A stretch of 64,000 bases of DNA from Pelotomaculum schinkii. GTDB taxonomy: Bacteria; Bacillota; Desulfotomaculia; Desulfotomaculales; Pelotomaculaceae. The DNA lies in NCBI RefSeq assembly GCF_004369205.1, contig NZ_QFGA01000003.1, positions 124,001-188,000 of the forward strand. Direction: 5' to 3'. Shown in pieces: positions 27,285-37,081 of the stretch (within the stretch, counting starts at the first letter, position 1; the number at the start of each line of letters is the position of its first letter). The position numbers were made by a program, and so were the translations under genes. Below the pieces are notes generated by a model. That model did not search any database, was not told the DNA's origin, and saw only the letters and a list, made by a program, of their open reading frames with translations.

Positions 27285-28358
27285 ATGACTACTGTATTTA
27301 ACGCGGCGTCACTGGTACGGGAAGAATTAAAAGGCCTGCTTCCCTATCAAGCGCCTTACTACCCGTCTGTGCTTAAACTTGACGCCAACGAAAACCCGTA
27401 TCCATTTCCGCAAGCTGTGATGAAGGAGATTTACCGGGAAACGGCGTCGGCCGGTTTCAGCCGCTACCCCGATCCAATGGCCGTGGAATTGCGGGAGAGC
27501 CTGGCTGCTTACACCGGAGTAAACCCGGAAAACATTATGGTAGGCAATGGTTCAGATGAACTTATTCTGGACTTGATGCTGACTTTCGGTACCGGGGCGA
27601 AATTTGTCGTGGCCTCGCCTTCCTTTGTGATGTACGGGATACAGGGACAAATCGCCTCCTCGACCAGGCTGGACGTTCCCCGGCGAAGCGACTTCCGCCT
27701 TGATGTGGCGGCGATGCAAAAGGCCGCGGCTGAGCCGGAGGTGAAACTGGTTGTCATCTGCACACCGAACAACCCGACCGGGACCGCCACCCCGCGGCAG
27801 GAGATTGAGGCCATCCTGGCAAGCACCGGCGCGCTAGTGGTGGTTGACGAAGCCTACGGGGAATTTGGCGGGGAGTCCTGCATACCGCTCTTAAGCCGCT
27901 ATCCGAATTTAATCATACTAAAGACTTTTTCCAAGGCCTTCGGCCTGGCCGGGCTGAGGGTAGGCTACCTCCTGGCCGGCGCTTCGATTATTAATGAGTT
28001 GTTGAGGGTGAAACAACCTTTCAATTTAAACGCTTTTTCCCAGATTGCCGCGCGGGTGGTCATGAAAAACCTCGATCCTTTCCGGGAAAGGATCGGGACC
28101 ATCTTAAAGGAAAGAGACCGCCTGCATGCCGAGCTCTCGGCTGTCCCAGGTGTGGAGACCTTTCCTACTGAGGCCAACTTTATTTTATTCAGGACTGCCC
28201 TGCCGGCCGCCCAGGTTTACCAGGGGCTGCTTGAACGAGGTGTGCTGGTGCGCAATGTGGACAGCCCTAGCCTTCCCCGCTGTCTCAGGGTTTCAGTGGG
28301 TAAGCCGGAGGAGAACACAACATTCCTTGCCGGTATGCGGGAAATCCTGGCTGGATAA
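27285..28358 (+). CDS. hisC: Histidinol-phosphate aminotransferase
   Basis: A 357-residue fold-type I PLP enzyme that transaminates imidazole acetol phosphate. [11 protein letters not shown] near the N-terminus, [17 protein letters not shown] and [17 protein letters not shown] (the PLP lysine in SKA) are clear. The ATG lies 11 bp after the structured repeat, and only a weak ribosome site (CCAGG) from the repeat end is available, so expression may depend on that RNA. Confidence 0.96.
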   Translation: MTTVFNAASLVREELKGLLPYQAPYYPSVLKLDANENPYPFPQAVMKEIYRETASAGFSRYPDPMAVELRESLAAYTGVNPENIMVGNGSDELILDLMLTFGTGAKFVVASPSFVMYGIQGQIASSTRLDVPRRSDFRLDVAAMQKAAAEPEVKLVVICTPNNPTGTATPRQEIEAILASTGALVVVDEAYGEFGGESCIPLLSRYPNLIILKTFSKAFGLAGLRVGYLLAGASIINELLRVKQPFNLNAFSQIAARVVMKNLDPFRERIGTILKERDRLHAELSAVPGVETFPTEANFILFRTALPAAQVYQGLLERGVLVRNVDSPSLPRCLRVSVGKPEENTTFLAGMREILAG

Positions 28359-28364
28359 GGGGTG

Positions 28365-28503
28365 TAGGTGCGATTTCAATCGTACAACGGCGCTCGCGCC
28401 GGACTTGTGTGGCTAACGGGGATTCGCTCTGTGGGCTGAACAGCTGTACAGTTATTTTCAAGGAAGCAAAAGAACCGTCCCCCTGCTTCCTCCCCCTGCT
28501 TCC
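28365..28503 (+). repeat. Intergenic repeat element
   Basis: GCGATTTCAATCG, CGGCGCTCGCGCCGG, GGGCTGAACAGCTGTACAG and the terminal palindrome with AAGAACCGTCCCC (from 28462, with an extra partial unit). Same family as 17092; fills the hisC-hisB gap. Confidence 0.8.
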
Positions 28504-28541
28504 TTAAAAGAGGCTGTTAATAAGATAAAGAGGTGATACAA

Positions 28542-29129
28542 ATGTCCGAACCACGCGAGAGTTTAGTCAACCGCAAAACGCTGGAAACGGAAGTCAACAT
28601 TTCTTTCAGCCTGGACGGCGAAGGGGTTTACTTCGTCAATACGGGACAGCCGTTCTTTGACCACATGCTGGAGCTATTCTGCAAGCACTCCTCGTTTAAC
28701 ATGGAGTTGACCGCACGTGGCGACCTGGCGGTGGATGGTCACCATACCGTTGAGGACGTGGGACTCTGCCTGGGTTTGGCCATCAAGCGGGCTCTGGGTG
28801 AAAAACACGGCATAAAACGCTACGGCTATGCCATAATTCCCATGGATGAGGCGCTGGCCATGGTTGCCGTGGACCTTTCCGGGCGGGGTTTTCTGGCCTT
28901 TGACGCGCCCATGCCGGCGGCGCGGGTAGGAGAATTTGAAACCGAGCTGGTTCAGGAATTTTTCAGGGCTCTGGCCGTCAGCGGTGAATTCACACTGCAT
29001 ATCCGGCTTCTGGCGGGGACCAACACCCACCACATCATTGAGGCCATTTTTAAGGGCTTGGCCCGTGTTCTTAAGGACGCCACTACCTATGTCGGCGGGG
29101 GCATTCCCTCCACCAAGGGTGAACTTTAA
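28542..29129 (+). CDS. hisB: Imidazoleglycerol-phosphate dehydratase
   Basis: A 195-residue monofunctional HisB. Two metal-binding repeats are present: FFDHMLELFCKHS with DGHHTVEDVGLCLG, and TNTHHIIEAIFKGLARVLKDA. It dehydrates IGP to imidazole acetol phosphate. ATG 28542 after AAAGAGGTG is preferred over the GTG at 28533, which is inside the ribosome site. Downstream hisH follows after about 150 bp without a gene. Confidence 0.96.
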   Translation: MSEPRESLVNRKTLETEVNISFSLDGEGVYFVNTGQPFFDHMLELFCKHSSFNMELTARGDLAVDGHHTVEDVGLCLGLAIKRALGEKHGIKRYGYAIIPMDEALAMVAVDLSGRGFLAFDAPMPAARVGEFETELVQEFFRALAVSGEFTLHIRLLAGTNTHHIIEAIFKGLARVLKDATTYVGGGIPSTKGEL

Positions 29130-29281
29130 GACGTATTGCCCTAAAGATCAAAAAGTGGGGTTAACCAGGGTATTGTGAAGTAAATGCCTGGCCGGGAATG
29201 GCGCCGGTACGATCGCCGTTTTTGATTGGTTACGGTCTTATATTTCCGTGTCCTCTACCGGGAAGAATTGCAGGGGGAAAC

Positions 29282-29896
29282 ATGATTGCTATTATTGATT
29301 ACGGGATGGGAAACTTAAGGAGCGTCCAGAAGGGCTTTGAGAAAATGGGCGTTGAAGCTGTCGTGACCGGAAAACCGCAACAGGTGGTCCAGGCCGCCGG
29401 GGTGGTTTTACCCGGGGTGGGGGCCTTTGCCGACGCTATGACCAATTTGCGTTCGTCAGGAATGGACGAGGCCGTCCACCGGGCGGTTGAGGCCGGGAAA
29501 CCTTTTCTGGGTATCTGTCTGGGGCAGCAGCTGCTCTTTGACGCCAGTGAGGAATGGGGCCTGACCAGGGGGCTGGGTATTTTCCGGGGCCGGGTCCGGC
29601 GCCTGCCGGACGGGTTGAAGGTACCCCACATGGGGTGGAACCAGGCCGAAATTCAACGGGCCGACCCGCTTCTGGAGGGTATTCCCCAAGCGTCTTCTTT
29701 CTACTTCGTGCACTCCTATTATGTTGATCCGGAGGAGCAAGCGGTTGTCTTGACCAGGACCGAATACGGGGTTCGCTTTGCTTCCATCGTCGGGAGGGAA
29801 AACGTTTACGGGATCCAGTTTCACCCCGAAAAAAGCAGCGGGATAGGCTTAAGGATCCTAGAAAATTTCGGGAGGATGGTTAAAAAATGTTGCTGA
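29282..29896 (+). CDS. hisH: Imidazole glycerol phosphate synthase, glutaminase subunit
   Basis: A 204-residue class I glutamine amidotransferase that feeds ammonia to HisF. Cys79 in FLGICLGQQLLF is the nucleophile; the His-Glu pair is in YGIQFHPEKSS. GGGGG precedes ATG 29282; the frame is open farther upstream but the start at MIAIIDYGMGN is typical. Its end overlaps hisA by 10 bp, indicating coupling. Confidence 0.96.
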   Translation: MIAIIDYGMGNLRSVQKGFEKMGVEAVVTGKPQQVVQAAGVVLPGVGAFADAMTNLRSSGMDEAVHRAVEAGKPFLGICLGQQLLFDASEEWGLTRGLGIFRGRVRRLPDGLKVPHMGWNQAEIQRADPLLEGIPQASSFYFVHSYYVDPEEQAVVLTRTEYGVRFASIVGRENVYGIQFHPEKSSGIGLRILENFGRMVKKCC

Positions 29897-30624
29897 TCCC
29901 AGCTATTGACCTGCGGGAAGGGAAGTGCGTCCGCCTGGTGGAGGGACGACTCGATAAGGAAACCGTTTATTCAGATGACCCGTCCGCTATGGCCGCCCTC
30001 TGGCAGGACCAGGGCGCCCGTATGCTGCACGTGGTGGACCTGGACGGCGCTTTTGCCGGCGCTCCCAAAAACCTTGACGTCTTAAAGGAGATACTGTCCG
30101 CTGTTGATATTCCCGTTCAGGTGGGCGGGGGCATTCGCAGCATGGAGACCATCGAGAGCCTTTTGGGCATGGGTGTAGCCAGGGTTATTCTGGGTACGGT
30201 AGCCATTGTGGACCCTGAACTGGTGTCAGAAGCCTGCGGCAGGTACGGCGAGGCCGTCCTGGTGGGTATCGACGGGCGCAACGGGCAGGTCGCCATTGAA
30301 GGCTGGGGGCTGACGGTTGAAAAAGGAACAGTTGAACTCGCCCTGGACATGAAAAATTTGGGTGTAAAGCGTGTGGTCTTTACCGACATCAGGCGGGACG
30401 GAAAGCTGCAGGGACCCAACCTCGAGGCGACCGGACAGTTGGCGAAAGAAACCGGCTTAAAGGTAGTTGCTTCCGGCGGTGTTTCCACCCTCAATGACCT
30501 GCGGGCAATTCGAGCTATGGAGAGCCTGGGTGTTGACGCAGTGATCATGGGCAAGGCCCTTTACTCCGGAGCCATAGACCTGAGGGAAGCTCTGGCTGTG
30601 GCGGAAGGAAAGGAAGTAGGGTAG
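29887..30624 (+). CDS. hisA: ProFAR isomerase
   Basis: A 245-residue TIM barrel that isomerises ProFAR to PRFAR. Asp8 in [15 protein letters not shown] and the aspartate of [10 protein letters not shown] are the catalytic acid-base pair; phosphate loops VQVGGGIRS and [10 protein letters not shown] are intact. It overlaps hisH and is 4 bp before hisF. Confidence 0.97.
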   Translation: MLLIPAIDLREGKCVRLVEGRLDKETVYSDDPSAMAALWQDQGARMLHVVDLDGAFAGAPKNLDVLKEILSAVDIPVQVGGGIRSMETIESLLGMGVARVILGTVAIVDPELVSEACGRYGEAVLVGIDGRNGQVAIEGWGLTVEKGTVELALDMKNLGVKRVVFTDIRRDGKLQGPNLEATGQLAKETGLKVVASGGVSTLNDLRAIRAMESLGVDAVIMGKALYSGAIDLREALAVAEGKEVG

Positions 30625-30628
30625 GGCT

Positions 30629-31387
30629 ATGCTTCTCAAAAGGATCATCCCCTGCCTTGATGTCACCGGCGGCAGGGTGGTTAAAGGAACCAATTTCATA
30701 AACTTGCGGGATGCCGGGGATCCCGTCGAGCTTGCCGCTTTTTACGACCGGGAAGGCGCCGACGAGTTGATTTTCCTTGATATCACCGCTTCCTCCGATG
30801 GTCGCAAGACTACCCTGGATATGGTTTACCGCACCGCCGGAGAGGTCTTTATTCCTTTTACCGTCGGCGGCGGGATCAGCACCCTGGAGGATATCCGGGC
30901 CATGCTCAGTGCCGGGGCCGATAAGGTATCGATGAATACGGCCGCGGTTAAGAAGCCGGAATTGGTGGCCGAAGCCGCAGCACGGTTTGGCAGCCAGTGC
31001 ATCGTGGTGGCTATCGACGCGCGGCAGTGCGGGCCGGAAAGCTGGGAAGTATACATACATGGCGGTCGCACGCCCACCGGTATTGACGCCGTGGCCTGGG
31101 CGCGGCGGGTGGAAAAACTGGGCGCGGGGGAAATTATGCTCACCAGCATGGACCGGGACGGGACCAAGGACGGTTATGACCTGCCCCTGACCAGGACCAT
31201 TGTCAGGGCGTTGAATATCCCGGTAATTGCCTCCGGCGGAGTGGGTAATCTCGAGCATGTGGCCGCGGGGGTGACTGAAGGAGAAGCCGACGCCGCCCTG
31301 GCCGCTTCAATTTTCCACTTTGGCGAGTACTCCATCCGGGAAACCAAGCAATACCTGCACTCCCAAGGCATCCCCGTGCGTATTTAG
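30629..31387 (+). CDS. hisF: Imidazole glycerol phosphate synthase, cyclase subunit
   Basis: A 252-residue TIM barrel partner of HisH. Asp11 in [15 protein letters not shown] and the aspartate of [14 protein letters not shown] are the catalytic residues; VGGGI and ASGGVGN bind the two phosphates. It makes IGP and releases AICAR, which re-enters the purine path through PurH encoded upstream. Confidence 0.97.
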   Translation: MLLKRIIPCLDVTGGRVVKGTNFINLRDAGDPVELAAFYDREGADELIFLDITASSDGRKTTLDMVYRTAGEVFIPFTVGGGISTLEDIRAMLSAGADKVSMNTAAVKKPELVAEAAARFGSQCIVVAIDARQCGPESWEVYIHGGRTPTGIDAVAWARRVEKLGAGEIMLTSMDRDGTKDGYDLPLTRTIVRALNIPVIASGGVGNLEHVAAGVTEGEADAALAASIFHFGEYSIRETKQYLHSQGIPVRI

Positions 31388-31417
31388 ACGTGGGACGTGG
31401 GAAATGAGAACGTGAGG

Positions 31418-31508
31418 AATGCAGGTGCGAATTCATTCGCACAAATGTAACATTGACCTCAACAAGTGCGGCGCAAACGCGCCGTTGTGCGATTGAAATG
31501 GCGCCTAT
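31418..31508 (-). repeat. Partial intergenic repeat (reverse)
   Basis: Carries GTGCGAATTCATTCGCAC, GGCGC...GCGCC and GCGATTGAAAT blocks of the 17092-type element but lacks the AAGAACCGTCCCC end. It lies directly before structured repeat copy 2. Confidence 0.65.
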
Positions 31509-31528
31509 TCTATTGCAATGGAGGAATG

Positions 31529-31944
31529 AAACAGCTACAGAATAACTGAATAAATTGAGATAAGAATAACAAAAACCGTTGATGCAAACACCTGTTCTGT
31601 AGTAGTATAGTAACAGGAGGTGGTAACGGTGTATGAATACTGAGTCAATATAAGTGAAAGAGAGAAGGTTTCTTAGCAGTCACTTCCGATGATGCGTCGC
31701 AAAGACACGCTGTGAAAGTCGGGCGCAGAGGTTAGAACAACTAGGCGGTGGGTAACACCCCCTTCCGGGCAGAACGGATACCAGAAAGGTGACGGCGGCA
31801 TAAGCCACCCGGAATGCAAGCGAAAGCTTGCAGCTCAGCAGTTGAATCCTGTTACGCTGCCTCCCGTTAGTCGGCGGGAGAGAAATCTAAATATTTCTGG
31901 ATTATCTTGCATAAATCAGATATGTTTAGCTTTCAGAAACCAGG
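31529..31944 (+). ncRNA. Structured ~410-bp repeat, copy 2 (unclassified RNA candidate)
   Basis: Second copy of 26864-27273, same orientation, six bases longer near its left end. The GNRA hairpin, the CTCCCG hairpin and the long ACCGTT/AACGGT stem are all preserved; substitutions fall in loops or keep pairing. It ends 8 bp before the hisI start and provides its CAGGAAG-type ribosome site region. Confidence 0.6.
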
Positions 31945-31952
31945 AAGATCGA

Positions 31953-32351
31953 TTGTCATTCGACGTAAGCAGCTTAAAATATGATCAGGCGGGACTGATT
32001 CCCGCCATAGTCCAGGACGCGGCCAGCGGCGTGGTCTTAATGATGGCCTATATGAACCGTGAAGCGGTTGCAAAGACCCTGGCCACCGGTGAGACCTGGT
32101 TCTGGAGCCGCAGCCGGCAGGAGTTCTGGCACAAGGGGGAGACCTCGGGCAACGTCCAGAAGGTGCGGGAAATTTTGTACGACTGCGATCGGGATTCTCT
32201 TGTGGTGAAAGTGGAGCAAAAGGGCGCCGCCTGCCACGAGGGCTATTTCACCTGTTTTCACTACCGGGTGGAGCAGGACGGTAATGTAACAGTAGTCGGA
32301 GAGAAAATGTTCGACCCGGACCAGGTTTACGGCAGAAAACAGCGGGGTTAG
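31953..32351 (+). CDS. hisI: Phosphoribosyl-AMP cyclohydrolase
   Basis: A 132-residue enzyme opening the purine ring of PR-AMP. Zinc ligands Cys78, Cys94 and Cys101 ([13 protein letters not shown]) and the acidic magnesium site in DCDRD are intact. An upstream open frame to 31842 is only repeat sequence; TTG 31953 with CAGGAAG before it gives the usual length. The fused HisE pyrophosphohydrolase domain found in some species is absent. It is the last his gene here; hisG, hisZ and hisE are not in the window. Confidence 0.93.
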   Translation: MSFDVSSLKYDQAGLIPAIVQDAASGVVLMMAYMNREAVAKTLATGETWFWSRSRQEFWHKGETSGNVQKVREILYDCDRDSLVVKVEQKGAACHEGYFTCFHYRVEQDGNVTVVGEKMFDPDQVYGRKQRG

Positions 32352-32356
32352 AAAAA

Positions 32357-32600
32357 GGAAGCAAGGGAAGAAGCAAGGGGACGGTTCTTTTGCTTCCCTT
32401 AAAATACTGTATAGCTGTTCAGCCCGCAGAGCGAATCTCAAAAAAGGTGCGAGTTCATTCGTACAAATGCAACACAGCCACACAAGTCCGGCGCCGGCGC
32501 GCCGTGTGCGATTGAAATCGCAGTCACATCACCTGGTGTTTTGATCATACGTGGCGCCGCCGGCGGCATGGGCAACTGCCCTGCGGATGCGATTTCATCC
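32357..32600 (-). repeat. Intergenic repeat element, full length (reverse)
   Basis: Reads in reverse the same order of blocks as 17092-17287, from the palindrome containing AAGAACCGTCCCC (32357-32397) to GGATGAAAT at 32592-32600, with extra GC-rich hairpin sequence. It separates the convergent his and aro operons and may also act as a terminator. Confidence 0.8.
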
Positions 32601-32617
32601 CAATCAAACCTGACTGC

Positions 32618-33760
32618 TTAAAATATTTCGCTGTAACTCCCCAAAAAAATAAATTTACTCAGACTGTTTTCCAGCTCACAGAGCAAATTCACTGTTTCGG
32701 TCAAGTAAATGGAAGCGTCGAAATCGAAGTAGAACATGAACTCAAAATCTTTTCCGATAACCGGACGGCTTTCAAGCTTGGTCAGATTGAGCCCGAGCGA
32801 TGAAAATTTTGAAAGCAGTGTGCAAAGCGATCCCGGCTTATGGGGGAGCGATAGCAAGATGCTGATTTTGTTTGCTCCGGGATAGATTTTCATATCTTTG
32901 GAGATACAGATAAAACGGGTATAGTTGTTATCCCGGTTTTGGACGTTGTTTGTCAAAATGTCAAGGTCATAAAGCTCTGCACAGGTTTCAGATGATATCG
33001 CAGCAAGATCGGAACGGCTTGACTCAGCGACGTATTTTGCTGCGGCGGCCGTGTTGCTGAACAATGTAACCTTGATTTGCGGGTTGGCTTTCAAGAATTC
33101 GCTGCATTGGCCGATGGCCTGTTCATGCGAAACAATTTCTTTAATATCATCGAAAACTACGCTTTTTTTGGCGAGCAAGGCGTGATTAATTCTCAGCCTA
33201 ATACTGCGGACAATATGAAATTTATGTTTCTCCATCAAGTCATATACGGCGATCACCGTACCTGCCAAACTATTTTCAACCGGTAATAAACCGTACTCGC
33301 ACATCCCTTTTTCTACTGCCTGGAAAACAGATTCAAAATCATTAAAAAACATCAGAGTCGGTAGTGAGAAAAGTTTTTCGCAGGCTTGTTGGGAATAGGA
33401 ACCTTCTGTCCCCTGGCAGGCGACATTTGCTTTTGAAGGAAATTGCCTGGCCAGTTCGCAGGTCGCTGCTTTAATGTCCTGCGCCAGCTGAGAGTTGTGC
33501 GACAAAAGCTGATTTTGGTAGCTTTTGCTCAGGTCGAACAGGGTATTAAACAGCCTCTTTGCATATGTTTCCATTTTCTCTCCGGAAATTTCTGCAACGC
33601 GGTTTAAAACCTCGCGTTCCCGCTCATTGTCTAAAACAGGAAAATTGTTTTGTATTTTATACTTTGAAATCCTGGCGATTGCATCCATCCGTTTGGTAAA
33701 CAACTGAACCAACTCTAAATCAATTTGACTGAGTTCTTCTCTCAATTCTTTGATATCCAT
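32618..33760 (-). CDS. pheA: Bifunctional chorismate mutase/prephenate dehydratase
   Basis: A 380-residue P-protein. Residues 1 to about 85 form an AroQ chorismate mutase (LREELSQIDLELVQLF, KRMDAIARISKYK), the middle is prephenate dehydratase with the NYTRFICIS motif, and the C-terminal ACT domain has KLESRPVIG for phenylalanine feedback. ATG 33760 follows GGGAGG; a TTG 18 bp upstream is less likely. It is the last gene of the aromatic operon and commits chorismate to phenylalanine. Confidence 0.95.
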   Translation of the reverse strand: MDIKELREELSQIDLELVQLFTKRMDAIARISKYKIQNNFPVLDNEREREVLNRVAEISGEKMETYAKRLFNTLFDLSKSYQNQLLSHNSQLAQDIKAATCELARQFPSKANVACQGTEGSYSQQACEKLFSLPTLMFFNDFESVFQAVEKGMCEYGLLPVENSLAGTVIAVYDLMEKHKFHIVRSIRLRINHALLAKKSVVFDDIKEIVSHEQAIGQCSEFLKANPQIKVTLFSNTAAAAKYVAESSRSDLAAISSETCAELYDLDILTNNVQNRDNNYTRFICISKDMKIYPGANKISILLSLPHKPGSLCTLLSKFSSLGLNLTKLESRPVIGKDFEFMFYFDFDASIYLTETVNLLCELENSLSKFIFLGSYSEIF

Positions 33761-33863
33761 TTTTTGGCCTCCCAACACGTTTTAAATCACTATTATAGCC
33801 TCAACACAGGGAACCGCACGTGGCGCGATACAAGGGTCGTGTCGCCCCTTGATGGAAATCGTA

Positions 33864-35129
33864 TCAAATGACATCTGCAATTCCTCCAAGCCTTTTGAAG
33901 TGATCAAAAAATTGTGGATAGGATTTATCTACCGCCTCCGCCCCCTCAATGATCAGCTCGCTTTCGCAAAGCGCTGCAGCGATCGCCATTGACATCACGA
34001 TGCGATGGTCTCCAAATCCCTGCACAACTCCGCCGCGTAAAGGTTTGCCCCCGCGGATGAGCAGCGCGTCCTCCCTCTCGGTAACATCGGCGCCCACCTG
34101 TGACAGGCTTTGCGCAATTGCCGCAAGTCGATCGCTTTCTTTGATCCGCAGGCGTTTGGCGTTGTAGATGACTGTTGTTCCGGCTGCCGCTGTCGCCACC
34201 ACTGCCATAACAGGGATTAAATCGGGGATTTCGGCCGCGTCAATACGCAGAGCCTTGAGTGGTTTTCCGGTTGCGTAAGCGGTATCTTTAAAAAAAGACA
34301 CATTGGCGTCAAAACCGCGCAGCAGGTTGATGATCTCTTTATCCCCTTGCCATGAGTCTTGCGCAAGGCCGCCGCATAGGATCTCATTGCCTTGCAAGCA
34401 ACCTGCGCAAATCCAGAATGCCGCGTTGGACCAATCCCCCTCGACACTAAGATGTTGAGGCGAGCGGTATTTTTGTCCGCCTTTGATTTGATAGCCGTGC
34501 GCATGCTCTTCGATGGCGATGCTGAATTTCTTGAGAGTCGCGATGGTCATTTGGACATACCCTTTTGATTCCAACTGCGATGCGAGAACAATGCGGCTGT
34601 CTTTTTCCAACAGCGGCAAAGCCAACAGCAGTCCGGTGATAAACTGTGAGCTTACATCGCCGGGCAGGGTATAACGCCCTCCTGTCAATCTGCCGCGAAC
34701 AGTCAGCGGCAGCCCTGCCCTGTCAAAATGGCAGCCGTGGTTTTCCAGTTGCTCCACCAGCGGTTGGAGCGGGCGCTGCGGCAGTCTGCCCTGTCCCGAG
34801 AAAGTTGCCGGGACGCCCAGCGCCGCCGCGACAGGGAGCAGAAAACGCAGTGTCGCGCCGCTTTCGCCGCAATCAAGGCTGGCAAAATCACCAGTATTGC
34901 CCCAAACGGGCGAGATATTTAAAAACCCCGGCGCATCGTGATCTATCTTCGCTCCAAGCGACCTCACACATTCCATTGTGGCCTGGATATCCCGGGAGGA
35001 GGAGCCAAGCCGGACAACCGTGGGCTGATCTGCCAGAGCAGCTGCAATCAAAATGCGATGGGCGTCTGATTTTGAGGGGATTGCTTCAACCCTGCCCCGC
35101 AAAGCCGACGGCGTGATGCGAATGTTCAT
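33864..35129 (-). CDS. aroA: EPSP synthase
   Basis: A 421-residue 3-phosphoshikimate 1-carboxyvinyltransferase. [17 protein letters not shown] at the N-terminus, [20 protein letters not shown] and [12 protein letters not shown] are the PEP- and shikimate-phosphate-binding signatures. The motif after GESG is ATLRF, of the class less clearly assigned to glyphosate-sensitive enzymes. AAAGGAG precedes the ATG, one base after the aroB stop. Confidence 0.95.
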   Translation of the reverse strand: MNIRITPSALRGRVEAIPSKSDAHRILIAAALADQPTVVRLGSSSRDIQATMECVRSLGAKIDHDAPGFLNISPVWGNTGDFASLDCGESGATLRFLLPVAAALGVPATFSGQGRLPQRPLQPLVEQLENHGCHFDRAGLPLTVRGRLTGGRYTLPGDVSSQFITGLLLALPLLEKDSRIVLASQLESKGYVQMTIATLKKFSIAIEEHAHGYQIKGGQKYRSPQHLSVEGDWSNAAFWICAGCLQGNEILCGGLAQDSWQGDKEIINLLRGFDANVSFFKDTAYATGKPLKALRIDAAEIPDLIPVMAVVATAAAGTTVIYNAKRLRIKESDRLAAIAQSLSQVGADVTEREDALLIRGGKPLRGGVVQGFGDHRIVMSMAIAAALCESELIIEGAEAVDKSYPQFFDHFKRLGGIADVI

Positions 35130-35130
35130 T

Positions 35131-36195
35131 TTACGGCTCCTTTCCCATACCCTGCCGGATGAAATCAGGCAGGGCAGACACCGGCATTTTATAGAGAACA
35201 CATTGACCGATTTTTTGGGGAATGACAAGGGTAATGCTGTCCTGGCGACGTTTTTTATCACGCAAAGCAACCCCGGCCAGCTGCTCGGCGGTAAAAGGAG
35301 AGGAAACAGGCAGATGGTTGGCTGCCAGGCAGGCTTTAATGAGCCCGGAACAGTCTGTTTCGGAAAGCCCCAGCCGCCAGGCCGCAGCGCTGATAAGCGC
35401 CATGCCGATGGCTACGGCATAGCCGTGCGTGATTGAATAGCCGCTGCAATGCTCAACGGCGTGTCCTATGGTGTGTCCGAAATTGAGCAGTTGGCGATCC
35501 CCGTTATCGAATTCGTCCCGCATGACCAGATCACGCTTAATGCTGATACATTGTTCAATACTGTCTTCCAGGTCACAATGCGCATTTCCGCCCGCCAGTT
35601 TGTCAAACAGCTTTGGGGACGCTATCACGCCGTATTTTATGGCTTCAGCTACGCCTTCGGCGAAAACGGTCTCCGGTAATGTGGAAAAGGTTGCGGGGTC
35701 GCAGAGCACGAAGCTGGGTTGGTAAAAAGTGCCCGCGAGATTTTTGCCTGCGGCGAGATTGATTGCCGTTTTACCGCCAACCGAGGCGTCAATTGCCGCC
35801 AAAAAGGTGGTTGGAATTTGCACCAGACGAATCCCGCGCAGGTAAACGGAAGCAGCAAAACCGGCCACATCTCCGGTCACCCCGCCCCCCAAAGCCACGA
35901 CAAGATCGGTCTTGGTCAGCTGCCGCTGCGCGAAAAATTCAAGAATTTGACCGAAAACAGCAAGATTTTTCGAGCTTTCTCCGTTATGTAATACAAATTT
36001 CACGACATTAAAACCTGCCTGCCGCAAAGATTCGCAGAGCGCTTCCGCGTATAGTGAATCGACAATACTGTCGGTCACAATCGCAGCCGTGCAGGCGGGG
36101 ACTCTTTTTAATATTTCCTTTCCTGCCTTATGCAGGCTTTTGTTTTCGATAAGAATGTCATAACTCCTGGATGCGTTAACGGTCACTGTTTTCAT
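35131..36195 (-). CDS. aroB: 3-dehydroquinate synthase
   Basis: A 354-residue NAD- and metal-dependent enzyme of the second shikimate step. ALGGGVTGDVAGFAASVYLRG is the nucleotide site, PTTFLAAIDASVGGKTAIN the substrate site, and NFGHTIGHAVE the metal-binding histidines. It overlaps the tyrA end by 20 bp and abuts aroA, so translation is likely coupled along the operon. Confidence 0.96.
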   Translation of the reverse strand: MKTVTVNASRSYDILIENKSLHKAGKEILKRVPACTAAIVTDSIVDSLYAEALCESLRQAGFNVVKFVLHNGESSKNLAVFGQILEFFAQRQLTKTDLVVALGGGVTGDVAGFAASVYLRGIRLVQIPTTFLAAIDASVGGKTAINLAAGKNLAGTFYQPSFVLCDPATFSTLPETVFAEGVAEAIKYGVIASPKLFDKLAGGNAHCDLEDSIEQCISIKRDLVMRDEFDNGDRQLLNFGHTIGHAVEHCSGYSITHGYAVAIGMALISAAAWRLGLSETDCSGLIKACLAANHLPVSSPFTAEQLAGVALRDKKRRQDSITLVIPQKIGQCVLYKMPVSALPDFIRQGMGKEP

Positions 36196-37051
36196 GGAAG
36201 CTCCCCATCCCGTATGAATAGTCGATAGACTCTTTCATTATTCTTCCGTCCTGCAGCAGTTTTTCAACGCTACCCCGGTTGCCGGATTTTAAAGCGTCGC
36301 TATACTCGACAAGCCGTTCGATCAAACCGTCAAGCTCGCCTATAAGATTTTCTTTATTCTCAAAGAAAAGCTCGGTCCACATTTTTTCGTGCAGCTTTGC
36401 CACTCTGGTCATATCCTGGTAGCTGCCTGCCGAAAAACCTTTGTGCTTATGCGCCAGGCTGCTTTTGACATAGGCGCTGGAAACCACATGCGCCAATTGG
36501 GAGGTGTATGCGATCATCTGGTCATGCTCTGCGGGAGAGCAAAGGGTGATGTTTGAGAATCCCAGGCTCAGCCAAAATTTTTTCATGGCTTCAATGAGCC
36601 CCAGAGGCGTTGCGCTGAAGTAAGGAGTCATAATCATGGAGGCATTATGAAACAGGCGCGTGCAAGAGTGTTTAAATCCGGAAAATTCCTTGCCGGCCAT
36701 TGGGTGGCAACCGATAAAGACAAAATCATTTTTAGCTGCGGGATCCTGCAGGGCGTCACAAACCATTTGCTTAACCCCGCAGCAGTCACATACGACACTT
36801 CCCTTTTTAAAGCTGCCGGCGTGCGCTTGTATGTAATTGATTGTGTCATTTGGATAAAGCGCCACAATAACCATGTCGCATTGCGGCAGGAGCTCGTCGC
36901 TCAACACCTCGTCTATTGCCTCCATTAGTTTCGCCAGGCAAATCACCGATTCCTGGATATCTGTGCCAAACACTTTGTGATCCGTGTTTTGTTTGATTGA
37001 TTTGGCTATTGATCCGCCAATCAATCCAAGACCGACAATCCCGATATTCAT
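36176..37051 (-). CDS. tyrA: Prephenate dehydrogenase
   Basis: A 291-residue NAD(P)-dependent enzyme. GIVGLGLIGGSIAKSI is the Rossmann loop, and GCHPMAGKEFSG holds the catalytic histidine. It makes 4-hydroxyphenylpyruvate, committing prephenate to tyrosine. There is no separate ACT domain, so feedback would differ from PheA. Confidence 0.94.
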   Translation of the reverse strand: MNIGIVGLGLIGGSIAKSIKQNTDHKVFGTDIQESVICLAKLMEAIDEVLSDELLPQCDMVIVALYPNDTINYIQAHAGSFKKGSVVCDCCGVKQMVCDALQDPAAKNDFVFIGCHPMAGKEFSGFKHSCTRLFHNASMIMTPYFSATPLGLIEAMKKFWLSLGFSNITLCSPAEHDQMIAYTSQLAHVVSSAYVKSSLAHKHKGFSAGSYQDMTRVAKLHEKMWTELFFENKENLIGELDGLIERLVEYSDALKSGNRGSVEKLLQDGRIMKESIDYSYGMGSFHENSDR

Positions 37052-37081
37052 TGTTCACTCTCCTCATCAAAAGCAGACTTT

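Noticed and set aside
31842-31952. N-terminal extension of hisI
   Set aside because: It is translated structured repeat; HisI homology begins at 31953.
14401-32600. CRISPR array, because of many 29-bp repeats
   Set aside because: Units are kilobases apart, occur in both orientations and are palindromic; there are no spacers and no cas genes.
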